Source: Stentor coeruleus
Taxonomy: Eukaryota; Ciliophora; Heterotrichea; Heterotrichida; Stentoridae
DNA: 64,000 nt
Assembly (NCBI GenBank): GCA_001970955.1
Contig: MPUH01000096.1
Coordinates: 45,775 to 109,774, forward strand
Direction: 5' to 3'
Shown here: positions 10,514 through 20,053 of the stretch, piece by piece
Layout: each line of letters begins with the position of its first letter
Numbering within the stretch: position 1 is the stretch's first letter
Notes under the pieces: model-generated
The model's input: the letters and a program-made list of their open reading frames with translations, nothing else
Told to the model about the DNA's origin: nothing
Databases searched by the model: none
Translations under genes and position numbers: made by a program

Positions 10514-11612
10514 TTATTCGGCATAATCCCCATAGTAATACATCATCAGAATATCATTATCCAAAATCTCCTGTATATAATCTATATTAATATTAGTTAG
10601 GAATTATCTCTTGACTATTGTCCAGCCCTTGCTAATTTTCTTCTTTTATAGTATATTTTCGTGATAAAGTTTTTTATTCTCTGTCGATCTTGATTATTTC
10701 TTGTTTTTGTGTTTTTATCTAAGTGTTTTTTCAAATTCTTCATAAAACGATATGCGATAATGAAAAAAATTTAGTTTCTTCATTCGCATATTTTTTAAGT
10801 TCGTTGAAATTATATAATAAATAAGTGAATTTTGATCTTTTAACTTTTTCACGTAATGAATCATAAACTACTTAACCTATTATTTACTCAGCTAAGTTAT
10901 GACTTTAAGAAAGAAATCTACATTCTAATAACGATTGAAACCTTAGCAAATATACTTGCAGATTGATTTTTTTTTCTTCGAATTTATTACAATTTACTCT
11001 CTGTTCACTTAGTACCAAGCAATACCCTATAATTTATTTAGGTACATCCTACATCCTACGTTTTTCATTCTTCATTCTTCCTACCTTTCAATTTTTTTGA
11101 CTAACTCTATTCTTTAATCTTACAAAGACTAATTTGCACATTTCTGAATGCCTTGATAGAATATAATTATTATTTATTGCTAGTTCAAGAACGAATATAT
11201 AATAAAACATCACTTTTTGAAAGTATGAGGATATGAGTAGAATATCTTTGATCAAACAGATCAACACCGCCTATATTCTTTATGTAAACAAGCACATTGG
11301 TAGGAATCTAAATTTTTTTCCTTTTCCAACTTTTTCGAGTCTAAGCAAGCTTGCCATCATTAGAAATCAAGCTTACAATTTTTTTCTTTGATTTCTTGAA
11401 ATTTATTTATTCCTTCGAATCTGTTTATAATCATAGATTTTTGAATTAGAAAAAAGTTTTAAAGTTCATGAGTATTTCAATAGTTTCTAATTGATGATTT
11501 TTGGTTGATTTCATCATAATAATAATCAAACCCAACAGATTTGTAATTCTTGAGGTTCTGATTCATACAAGCCATAAGCAAATTTTGTTTTTTTCTTAGG
11601 ATTATTCATTTT

Positions 11613-11656
11613 GTATTTTTTAGAGGAGAGATCCAATAGCAAATGCTAAAAAATAC
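11613..11656. repeat. 11-bp inverted repeat, 22-nt loop
   Basis: GTATTTTTTAG is followed 22 nt later by its exact reverse complement CTAAAAAATAC. The arms are AT-rich, so chance is possible. No neighbouring gene is served by it. Confidence 0.35.
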
Positions 11657-12687
11657 GGAGTCATCAAAAAATAACTCAAAGAGCTAGATTAAGTCAAATT
11701 CTACAAGTAAATAAGGCAATTTTTATCAGCTGCTATGATAACCTCTATTACTTCCTTCTATAGATACCCCAAGATTCCTTTATTTTTATGAGAGAAAAAT
11801 TATTAATTGTATATATACTACTTGTTACGTGGGTGTCTTAAATTTAATTTTAAAAAATGATTAAGGAATATCATTCATAAGCATACACTTTTTAGACTGA
11901 TATTTTTTTGTTTACTCTTTATCTTTTATACAATTTTGCAAATTACTTATAAATTATTACTAGCTTGTAGTAAACTTTTCTAAACCTTCTCAAAATCGAA
12001 CTTCTAGTATCTTTATTATATCTAAACATCAAAAAATAATCACAGAGAATATGCTTATATTTAATTCTAATGATAAATTAATAAAAATTCAATTAAAAAC
12101 GAATTACAGTGATATCTTAACTTTGTATCATAAAATTTATAAGCATAAAGAGAGTAGTATACTAAAATGTTAGTAAATTTACTTTAGAACTTTTGGGAAA
12201 AAAATTAAAAAATGCATAAAGTTATTCCAATTAAATTTTTAATTTGGCAATAGTTGACTATAAAATTTAAACAATACTGCTCAAAGTTATAAAGCATGAT
12301 GCTTAAGTTAAATTTCATATTAATTTAGTGCAATCGATTAGAAAATTAATATCAAAGTAAAGAAATAGTTTATGTAAATATTATAAAATCTATATCTTCT
12401 TGAATCCTTAAAAATATGCTAGTGAAATTACCAAAATAACGTTTTAGAATTGAATAACTAAGTGAATTTATTAAAAAATAAAGATTTTGATTAAGGCCTA
12501 GTTTCAATCTATCTACAAAATGACCCTTTATTGTATTATTATATTGAAGTATATATTAGTAATTCAAAAACTATTTTTTCAGACTCTTCCCCACTGATTA
12601 ATCACAATATTTTAAGCACAATGCATTTCTTGTTCTAAAAATTCCATATGATACTCGATACATAGCATTTAATTTAAAATCTTAAAT

Positions 12688-12888
12688 ATGGTTACTGATA
12701 TCAGTAATATAATAATGGGGTGTGCAGCTTATAAAAGACCTACAGTAAAGACCCAATTTCCAATCTGTGAGCAGTATCTCAAAAAAAATCAAAACAAATT
12801 TAGAGGTATGATAAAACTAAAAAATCAAACCTCATTAGCTACAATATTTGAAGTCTCTGATGAGCACGAGTATTCTTCAAGAAAATAG
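12688..12888 (+). pseudogene. Truncated CDPK-like kinase N-terminus (or very small gene)
   Basis: A 66-codon frame. The internal ATG at 12715 gives MGCAAYKRPTVKTQ, a typical myristoylation/palmitoylation start like those of calcium-dependent kinases. Near the end, LKNQTSLATIFEVSD resembles the first beta strands of a kinase (consensus lGkGsfatVyev.d), but both loop glycines are lost (N and T). After the TAG the same frame continues for only about ten codons (IAESVCNY) before another stop. No 15-nt intron ends at this TAG. A decayed kinase copy is the favoured reading; a 57-aa acylated protein is the alternative. Confidence 0.4.
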
Positions 12889-13024
12889 ATTGCCGAAAGT
12901 GTATGCAATTACTAATTAAAATAACTAATAATTCTAAAAGAAAGACTTTATATCTGTGAATAGTTTTAGAGATTTGAAACTAAGCTATTTAAACAAGACT
13001 TTTTTTATTGGAAATTTAAAGAAT

Positions 13025-13108
13025 CTTAAGAATAGGATAGTTTTGTCATCATGTTAATATCTTTGGTGTGCTTAAGAATAGGATAGTTTTGTCATTATGT
13101 TAATATCT
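13025..13108. repeat. 46-bp-period tandem duplication
   Basis: A 38-nt unit at 13025-13062 recurs at 13071-13108 with a single C/T difference, separated by 8 nt. It begins CTTAAGAATAGGATAG. It is not coding. Confidence 0.85.
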
Positions 13109-13831
13109 ATTGCATGCTTTAGAATTTTATAAGTTTAAAGAAAAGAATGTCAAATAGATTATATTAAGTAAATGCTGATAAATTTTTGAGGCTGCTAGAT
13201 TATTTTATGAAAATAAAATACTCAAGCGTATTTCTTAGTGAATATTTGTCTTAGTTTAATAAAAAAACCGCTCAGGTTACTATATTCCCTATATATTATT
13301 GATTTTATGCATCCATAATATTACAGTTTTATATATAATCAAATAATTATTTAATTTGATTTTATATATTAAAGGAATACTGAGTCTACATGAAATTGAG
13401 TGGTTTGATCTAGAAAAAATCTCATCAGGAATCATCGTGCAAAATATTTTTTATAATTTTTTAAACTAATAGCATTTTCTAATAAATTAAAGCATTTGCT
13501 TTATGCTTGCTTATTATTACATTCAGAAAAGCTCTAAGGAGTATAAATTTATGTATTAATTGAACTTTCTGCATTGCAATTTTGAATTAGTTTGATTTCA
13601 TGTTTTTTGTAATAATTATTATGCAAGACTTCATATTTTTCAGCTTTATTTAGAATTATAGTATATTGAGATAAAATCATTTGATATAAAATTTATATAC
13701 TAAAGTATGCATCTGTTTTTGCTTTCCTCTTTTTGTCACAAAAGTTATTTTCCAATTATCAAGTAAAAATTTTCTAAATTTAAAACTGACTTTTTTGGAT
13801 TTCAAAATATATATGATAAGGAATAGATAAA

Positions 13832-13950
13832 AGTCACATAGCCAGCGACAACGAGTGGTTTAACATACTGAATCTGCCCAAAGAAAGAGATTGTAGGACA
13901 AACAAACCCGATCGGACAAGGTTTAAACCATGCCACCTTAACTATCACCC
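13832..13950 (-). repeat. Dispersed 120-nt element, copy A (candidate ncRNA)
   Basis: Read on the minus strand, these 119 nt match 43978-44097 (plus) with 8 substitutions (7 of them transitions) and one 1-nt gap. The first 42 nt are identical. Similarity fades on both sides, so the element has defined borders. It is not an ORF in either copy and not a tRNA or 5S rRNA. It could be an unrecognised structured RNA gene or a small mobile element. Confidence 0.75.
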
Positions 13951-14128
13951 AGTTTAACTTTTTTAAAAACTTATAAGGAATAGATATTTTATCAAATAAA
14001 TTATAACAAACTACTTATTCAGTTTATATTCACTCAGTCAAATCTCACAAACACTCATTTGACTTTATGCATAGTTTCATTTATATTCGAATACCCATTA
14101 TATTTTCTAAATAATTATAATTATTTTA

Positions 14129-14755
14129 ATGAAAAACAATGACTACACTTCAAAAGATTTGAGAATGACCAGCGAAATAGGACTTCGAAACCCAACTGAG
14201 GTTTTATCAACTAATTACATATTAAAAACAGAACAAAATCAGTCTCTTATCAGAATATCAAGACTGTATTTTTCAACACAAGCACTTATATACAATTTTG
14301 TCATGCTTGGACTTTCATCCTTTTTGCTATTCTGGTGGTGTGTCAATTATCCTTTCCCAAATGAATCCCTTTGGTACAGCATTCTTGTAGCTTTTGTCTA
14401 TATTTTACTGTTCTTAGAGCTTGCATTTCGTATTTACATTTGGAAAATTAATGTTAAAACTGTTGCAAGCGGAGTTTTTGTACTAATTGGCCCTGTCCTT
14501 TTAGGAATTTCTTATGAACTGCCGAGAATTACAAACTTTATCATTGGGGCTATTGGCATTAGTATATCTTTTGTTGCTTTACTTTTCAATATTGTGAGGA
14601 TTTACCGATTTAAAAACATCAAAAAACTTGAGGAAAATGATGCGCAAAAAATGATGGATATGTATGGAATAGTTGAGGATAAAGATAGTGCTAAGAAATC
14701 TCAGAATGAGAATGAAAATAATAAACTTGTTAATGGTATTGACCAAGAATTATAA
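14129..14755 (+). CDS. Four-TM membrane protein, hypothetical
   Basis: 208 aa with a polar N-terminus (~1-45) and four hydrophobic segments: ~57-72 (FVMLGLSSFLLFWWCV), ~84-104 (ILVAFVYILLFLELAF), ~112-128 (ASGVFVLIGPVLLGI) and ~137-155 (FIIGAIGISISFVALLF). The charged Lys/Glu/Asn-rich C-tail is probably cytosolic. There is no signal peptide and no recognised family motif. It follows the gene-poor region and stands alone on the plus strand. It is a real gene by length and composition, but no function is assigned. Confidence 0.75.
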   Translation: MKNNDYTSKDLRMTSEIGLRNPTEVLSTNYILKTEQNQSLIRISRLYFSTQALIYNFVMLGLSSFLLFWWCVNYPFPNESLWYSILVAFVYILLFLELAFRIYIWKINVKTVASGVFVLIGPVLLGISYELPRITNFIIGAIGISISFVALLFNIVRIYRFKNIKKLEENDAQKMMDMYGIVEDKDSAKKSQNENENNKLVNGIDQEL

Positions 14756-15363
14756 ACTTCAAATGATTTAAGTAGAAAAATTGGCTAGCTAATTAGAGCT
14801 TTTAAAGATTTATGGATGTTTTATAATGTATGAAGTATATAGTAATTATTCATTAAAAACTATACTTTCAAAGCTTATGAGTATTATTTATTCTAAGTTA
14901 AATATATTATTTACAGTAATAATCATTTTTATAAGCTTAAAGCAAACATAAATATTGAGCTCGCCTATTTTTTCTTACTGAAACCTCATATTTTTTCTTT
15001 TATAGTTTTTTACTCATCTATCCAGTTATTAAAATTGGCAAATAATATAGTCTCTAACTATTTAATATCCTTAATTAATTCTTATATCTAATTTAAACTT
15101 GCATGCTTCAACTATATCTGTATTTCTTCTACAATAAACATAATCTTTTCTTATTTCAATCCTCTCTTCAAATAACTCCACATTTTCCCGAATCCATCTT
15201 AAAAAATCCAACAATTTATTTTCCCCAGCATCCCATAAGATAAATTTTAATAACCACCATCCTCAAAAAGTTCTCAAAAGCTACTTTACCATTACTTAAA
15301 CACCCACCGTCCTTTAAAACAACCATTCCCATCAAGTTCAACTTTCTAAACATATAAATCAAT
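14756..15363. other. Intergenic, no feature seen
   Basis: The left half is G-biased and the right third is C-rich. A minus-strand open frame at 15216-15455 lies partly in the C-rich part and overlaps the start of the next gene; it was judged spurious. No RNA gene is seen. Confidence 0.5.
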
Positions 15364-16125
15364 ATGAAAACCCCTAAAAAGAGTTTCCCCTTCACTAGTC
15401 TAAGATTACGAAACCTTAGGATTCTCCAATCAATGATTAAATCCTTAGTAAACACTAAAAATTATCACGAAGGGTCTTCAAGTTTATCCTTCTATTTGCC
15501 ACTACTCAAGAAAAACGACTGCACAAGTATTTTCCCTTGGCTGCTACAACAAGATTATCCAAAATTCGTCACAGAAAAAGTTCATGAGTACATTCACAAG
15601 CTCTGCTTACCAGAAGAAGCAATGGCCTACAATGTTTTCCTTAAATTACAAACAAGTCCATTAGAAGCTCTTGAAATCATCAAAGCAGTAATAATTATTT
15701 AGCATTCATCTGAAAGTTGGTTTATTAATTCAGCCAAATGCTATGGTTTATTAGCTTGTTTGCTAATGATGAATGGGGAATCAGGATTTAAAAGCTCAAA
15801 AAAAGCTTTAGAATTATGTAAGGAAAAAGTTTTTGCAAAAATACATGCTTTTGCTGTGGGTAACGATATGAATAAACTTAACGAGAAAGTTAAAGATGAG
15901 GATTTTGGGGTTGTAAAATGCGAAAGCCTGGAGAATAATTGGAAGGTCATGGAAGAAATAATGGATAATGATCCTAGAGACTGTCGGATTAGTTTAGAAC
16001 TGATGAAACATTTCATTGATAATAAGGATAATGCTAAGGCTATAGCAGTAGCAAATAAGCATATCGAATTCCGTGGAAGATCGAAAGAAGTGAGAGATCT
16101 TCTCTCAAGTCTTTTATTGAATTAA
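15364..16125 (+). CDS. Helical-repeat (TPR-like) protein, hypothetical
   Basis: Exon 1 (15364-15687, 108 codons) and exon 2 (15703-16125) join to give 248 aa. The product is all-helical, with alternating amphipathic helices and TPR-like Ala/Leu/Tyr spacing (EEAMAYNVFLKLQTSPLEAL, SAKCYGLLACLLM, DNAKAIAVANKHIEF). No complete TPR consensus can be claimed. There is no TM segment or signal peptide. The join is supported by the canonical 15-nt intron and by continuous helical character across it. The start ATG is the first in frame after a C-rich, AT-rich leader. The specific family is not recognised. Confidence 0.75.
15688..15702 (+). other. 15-nt intron in TPR-like gene
   Basis: It reads GTAATAATTATTTAG, phase 0. 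Retention creates the in-frame TAG at 15700-15702; splicing fuses two open frames without a gap. Confidence 0.9.
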
Positions 16126-16819
16126 GTATATATTAATATTCTTTGTTTTTGTTTATAGAGATATGCCCTTCATTTTTTTTTTTGGGGGGGGGTTTGTTGG
16201 AGGTTGATGATGATAGGATTTATAAGAAGGTAATTTATAATATCTTTTGGATAGGTTTTGAAAATAATTTTGGGTTTTTGTAGTTTTGATGTAATTTTGT
16301 TTAGGTTTATATACAATTTTACTTTATAATTTAGGATATTTTGTGGCAAATTATATTAGACTATTGCAAATAATGATTTTAATAAGTGGAATACTCACCC
16401 AACTGACTTAATTTTTAATCTGTAAGATATTAATCTTAACAATATTTTATATATAATACATTAGGACAAATTATGATTTTTTTTCAACCTACAAATTCTT
16501 TTTGATTCACTAGAAATATTAAGGATGAAGAGTTTTGGCAAGATAATGATATTTAGTTTATAAGAAAAGAGACTAATACAATCTTTAGGTTTTTATCAGA
16601 AAGCTATTTTCCAAAGCTAGTCTGCTAAATAATTAGCAAAATGAGTTTAGGCTTTGCTAATTTAATACAAAGCAAAAGCAACATCAACTTAAGTAAAAAA
16701 TTATATCATAAACACAAACACTCACTTAGTAAATTTACTAAAATCTCATTAAAATACTAAAATCTTCTGCCTTCTTACTAAACACTCGCAAAAATCGCAT
16801 ATTTCCTAAATCCATAATC
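16126..16819. other. Intergenic with T11-G9 homopolymer junction
   Basis: No gene is seen. At 16173-16192 eleven T are followed directly by nine G, which is striking in this AT-rich genome. The left side is G-biased; the right end (16680-16819) is C-rich. Confidence 0.6.
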
Positions 16820-17437
16820 TTATCTTCTTATCTCTAACTGCATTCTTTTCTTCTTAATTTCATCATTTTTCCTAAACGCGTCATTCAAATTCTGCCAAAT
16901 CCCTTTCCGTACCCCAAACTCTGCCATCATAACCCTCATGCTTTCTACAATCTTATCCTGTTCGCTTCTATAAATCTCCCCTTCCACAATACAATTAGTT
17001 TCCCTAGAAGGATGATGAACAAAGCCAGATGTTCTAATAATATCAACATTATGGATCAATTTATAAGTATCAATTTTCAGTTTTTCAATATCATATCTTA
17101 GTTTTTTTTCCCTATCATAATCATCAGAAAAATAGTTTTGACTTGGCATGAATTCTGAGATTTTATTGAAAGGGTTCATAGTCTATATGGATATTACAGT
17201 AATTGGCAGATTCCATGGAATTGATTTATGGGGTCTGAAATATAAAGCGTAATACTGAAAAACTGAAAATATTGAATTGAAGACTTGCTCTATTGTGTTA
17301 TATGAAAAAGGAAAGCTGAAAAGTATGAGGATGATAAGACCTTGGAATCTGAACCGATTCATGGACTTGAACCACATGTAGGATTTTCTTAAAAAGAACC
17401 CTCCTTGAAAACCTCTGAAAATCATTTTATTATGCAT
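16820..17437 (-). CDS. Small membrane-anchored hypothetical protein (two exons)
   Basis: A minus-strand frame (17437-17198) runs straight into a canonical 15-nt intron (17183-17197). The following frame continues in phase to TAA at 16820, giving about 200 aa. The first part is hydrophobic and aromatic, with one likely TM segment (FQGLIILILFSFPFSY). The second part is polar, Lys/Glu/Asp-rich and helical. An alternative is a shorter gene starting at ATG 17179 (119 aa, soluble) without the intron. The exact agreement of the intron with the other seven favours the longer model, but the N-terminal part lies in a compositionally odd stretch. No family is recognised. Confidence 0.5.
17183..17197 (-). 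other. 15-nt intron, candidate
   Basis: On the minus strand it reads GTAATATCCATATAG, phase 0, with A at position 10 and TAG at the end as in the other introns. It would join PIT to TMNPF. Confidence 0.6.
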
Positions 17438-18078
17438 GAGAGGTTTTATAGGACTGCGAGGCTAGTTATAGTTTTAAAAACTGATTTTTAGGTTTTTTAT
17501 ATAAGTTTGAATAAAATTTGTATCGAAAAACAAGATAATTTGGTAAAAAGAATTTGAGAGGGTTGCTTTGGAAAATTGTCTACCTGCGAAAGGAGGTAAA
17601 AAAACTGAGTTTTAGAGATTGATTAGTAAAATTATGAGTAGATATTAGTTATTTATTATCAATAGACACCATAATTAAGTCATATTTGGCTTATCTCATT
17701 TCGGTAGCTTAATAATTATAATATCTTCGAAATCTTTCCAGCTTGTGCTTATTTTCATGAGCCTCTCCACAGAACTCTTTCATCCCAAAAAGCATTTTCT
17801 CTGAACAAAAATCAATCTTTCAAGCCCATTCTTCACCTAAAATTTCCCACTTACAAAACCCAGCCACCATCTAATATCATTAAAATTACTCCATCTTCCC
17901 TTCAAAGATATCCATCATCCAAACGTATAAAGCCCCAATTTCACATCAAATCATCTATGTTAAATCATCCTCATCCAATCTTAATGTAATTAAACTTATT
18001 TACCAAGTTTATTTTAAAAAAATGTTCATATAAGCCTACTAAAACACATCCACAATTTTAAAATTGAAATAATAAATA
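17438..18078. other. Intergenic, no gene supported
   Basis: The left half is G-rich (14 G, 4 C in 17521-17580). The right half is C-rich (18 C, 3 G in 17881-17940). A stop-to-stop open frame of about 93 codons in the C-rich half has no early ATG and was not accepted. Confidence 0.5.
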
Positions 18079-18753
18079 ATGTCAGTCGATCTAACTTCAA
18101 ACTCGGCATTCCAATTCCCTTTTCCTAACGATTCTAAACAAGCTAATATGAAATTATCCTCAAGAGTCCTTCCAGCAGTTACAAGAAGTAGTCATAAGAG
18201 GACTTTAGTCCTTGATCTAGATGAAACTTTAGTACATTCAACTCAACAACTTATAGAAAACCCTGATAATATAGTAACTTTATCAAATGGTAACAATACT
18301 AGAACTTTATATGTCAAATATAGGCCTGGGCTTATGGAGTTTCTTAGAAAAGTTTTGAAATTTTTCGAAGTTGTTGTATATACAGCGTCAGCTAAAGAAT
18401 ATGCTGAACAAGTTATTAATAAACTTGACCCACAGAGAAAAATGCTTAAATATAGACTTTATAGAGATGATTGTATGCAAATTGGTGGGCATTTTGTTAA
18501 AGATTTGTCTAGGCTTGGAAGAGACTTAAGTCAGGTTATTATTTTGGATAACTCGATTACGTCTTTTGCCCATCATTTAGATAATGGCATTCCTATACTT
18601 AGTTGGTTTGATGATCCAAATGATAGCGAGTTGTGGAAAGTTACGAACTTACTTGAGCAATTAATAAATACTCAGGATGTCAGACCTATTTTAAATTCAA
18701 TTTTCAATTTACCTAAAATAGTACAAGATTATCAGCAGAAATGTCTAGTGTAA
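18079..18753 (+). CDS. SCP/FCP1-family (NIF domain) phosphatase
   Basis: 224 aa. The HAD-type catalytic motif DLDETLVHST (DxDxT) lies near residue 48. It is followed by the family markers YVKYRPGLMEFLRK, VVVYTASAKEYAEQVI, RLYRDDC, KDLSRLGRDLSQVIILDN and WFDDPNDSELWKV. This is the CTDSP/Dullard layout: a compact Ser/Thr phosphatase acting on the RNA polymerase II CTD or on membrane-associated targets. Both catalytic Asp of DxDxT and the DN of motif III are intact, so it should be active. There is no TM segment, unlike Dullard, so a CTDSP-like role is more likely. The start has the common aataaataATG context. Confidence 0.93.
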   Translation: MSVDLTSNSAFQFPFPNDSKQANMKLSSRVLPAVTRSSHKRTLVLDLDETLVHSTQQLIENPDNIVTLSNGNNTRTLYVKYRPGLMEFLRKVLKFFEVVVYTASAKEYAEQVINKLDPQRKMLKYRLYRDDCMQIGGHFVKDLSRLGRDLSQVIILDNSITSFAHHLDNGIPILSWFDDPNDSELWKVTNLLEQLINTQDVRPILNSIFNLPKIVQDYQQKCLV

Positions 18754-19313
18754 AGTAAATTATGTTGAATTAATATAAAATTAGAAATTACTTAGGTTGA
18801 TTATCAGATTAGTACCATTTATGTTTATAAGTATGATACAGTTACAAGTTAAAGTTAAAATATTTATAAATATTACTTAATTTAAATATATAGTATAAAC
18901 AATCTATATAAATACACTTTCTTGTCAAACATTTATGTTCTAAAGCTAAATTTTTACTCTATTTATATCATTCAATATACTAAATATTCCACTCAATTCA
19001 ATTTAATTTTTTTCTCACATAACATCAAAAATCACCTAACATCACAATACAAATTATCATATCAAAAGCATGCACATATTTTACTCATATAAATATAATA
19101 CTATTATAATATTTTCCAAACAAAAATATTATTAAAATCTAATAAAATTCACTTATATTCAAAATACTTATTAGCCAAAAAAAAACTCTTATATCACCTA
19201 ATTATCATTAAATCCTAAACTTCTTCTACACAAGAATTCTTTACTATAATTTCTCCTAAAAATCCTTTACAAGACGCTTATCATAAGCTTCAACAACTTT
19301 TTATAAAATATAA
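18754..19313. other. Intergenic, no feature seen
   Basis: AT-rich spacer. The left part is mildly G-biased and the right part strongly C-biased, with poly-pyrimidine just before the next ATG. Nothing coding is seen. Confidence 0.5.
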
Positions 19314-20009
19314 ATGGACTCTGAGAATAACAGTCCTACAAAAGTAGAGAGTCTAAGCATCAATATAATCATCCACTCTTTGCAAATAGTCTCAAAATTC
19401 TCTAAATACAAAGTTCAAGTGAAATGCACTAAAAACCTTAAAAAGGAAACAATCAAAATGAAAAAAAACCCCGATACAGATGTAGTTTTCTTTGAAAGTT
19501 CACTAACTCTATATGTAAAATTCTTCACTGAAAAGTCCCACGATTTAAAAATTACAGTATTCGAGTTTATTGATGGAGTTCCTCGAAAAAATGGGTATGC
19601 GAAGCTCAAATCTTCAGACTTCGAAGAAAAATCCCTCGAATTCAAAGACCTTCACCTAACTTCTTGTTCAGATGAATCAGGTATCATATGCATCTCCTTA
19701 AACTGTTCTAAAAAACTTGTCCCATTTTTATCATTCTCCGATCGTACTGCAAGTCAAAGTATTGTAGACAATGAGCTTGAAGAAAATGATGTGAACCAAT
19801 CATCAAGTAGCTCATCACATGACCCAACTGAAAATATTGAAATCAAAGGTTTATCTGAAGAAGAAAAAACATGTGAAAAAAGCCCACCAACAAGTATACA
19901 CGACGCTGGGGCAAATTCACAAAGTAAAACCAAAGCATTGGAACAATGCGAAAGGGGGTCTGAGCTGGGCCCAGGACAAAAGCATTGTAATTGTTGTAGG
20001 GTTTTTTAA
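19314..20009 (+). CDS. NT-C2-like domain protein with CaaX-like C-terminus
   Basis: 231 aa. Residues ~13-140 look like the N-terminal C2 domain of EEIG1/EHBP1-type proteins: alternating strands with VQVKCTKNLKKETIKMK, ESSLTLYVKF, LKITVFEFIDG and IICISLNC. Residues ~150-215 are polar, Ser/Glu-rich and probably disordered. The last residues, HCNCCRVF, end in a C-x-x-x arrangement (CRVF) with two further Cys just before it. This suits prenylation plus palmitoylation, so the protein may be membrane-tethered at its tail. That is inference, as CRVF is not an ideal CaaX box. It ends 44 bp from the convergent aminotransferase gene. Confidence 0.7.
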   Translation: MDSENNSPTKVESLSINIIIHSLQIVSKFSKYKVQVKCTKNLKKETIKMKKNPDTDVVFFESSLTLYVKFFTEKSHDLKITVFEFIDGVPRKNGYAKLKSSDFEEKSLEFKDLHLTSCSDESGIICISLNCSKKLVPFLSFSDRTASQSIVDNELEENDVNQSSSSSSHDPTENIEIKGLSEEEKTCEKSPPTSIHDAGANSQSKTKALEQCERGSELGPGQKHCNCCRVF

Positions 20010-20053
20010 GGCTAAATCTAAATAATACATAGACTACTAAGAAAAATATAAAC

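Larger units (their letters stand above)
10514..14128. other. 3.6-kb gene-poor region
   Basis: No intact gene of convincing length is seen. The region contains a kinase-like relic at 12688-12888, a 46-bp-period tandem duplication at 13025-13108, one copy of a dispersed 120-nt element at 13832-13950, and an 11-bp perfect inverted repeat (11613-11623 with 11646-11656). The rest is unstructured AT-rich DNA. Confidence 0.55.

Noticed and set aside
13832-13950. Telomerase RNA, U1-U6 snRNA or SRP RNA as identity of the dispersed element
   Set aside because: No telomere-repeat template, no convincing Sm site or recognised snRNA core, and no SRP conserved loop could be found by eye.
15216-15455. 79-codon minus-strand frame overlapping the start of the TPR-like gene
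   Set aside because: Antisense shadow over a C-rich flank and a better-supported two-exon gene on the plus strand.
17708-17988. 93-codon stop-to-stop frame on the plus strand
   Set aside because: No ATG near its start, no 15-nt intron ending at the upstream TAG, and it lies in a C-rich flank that is depleted of stop codons.
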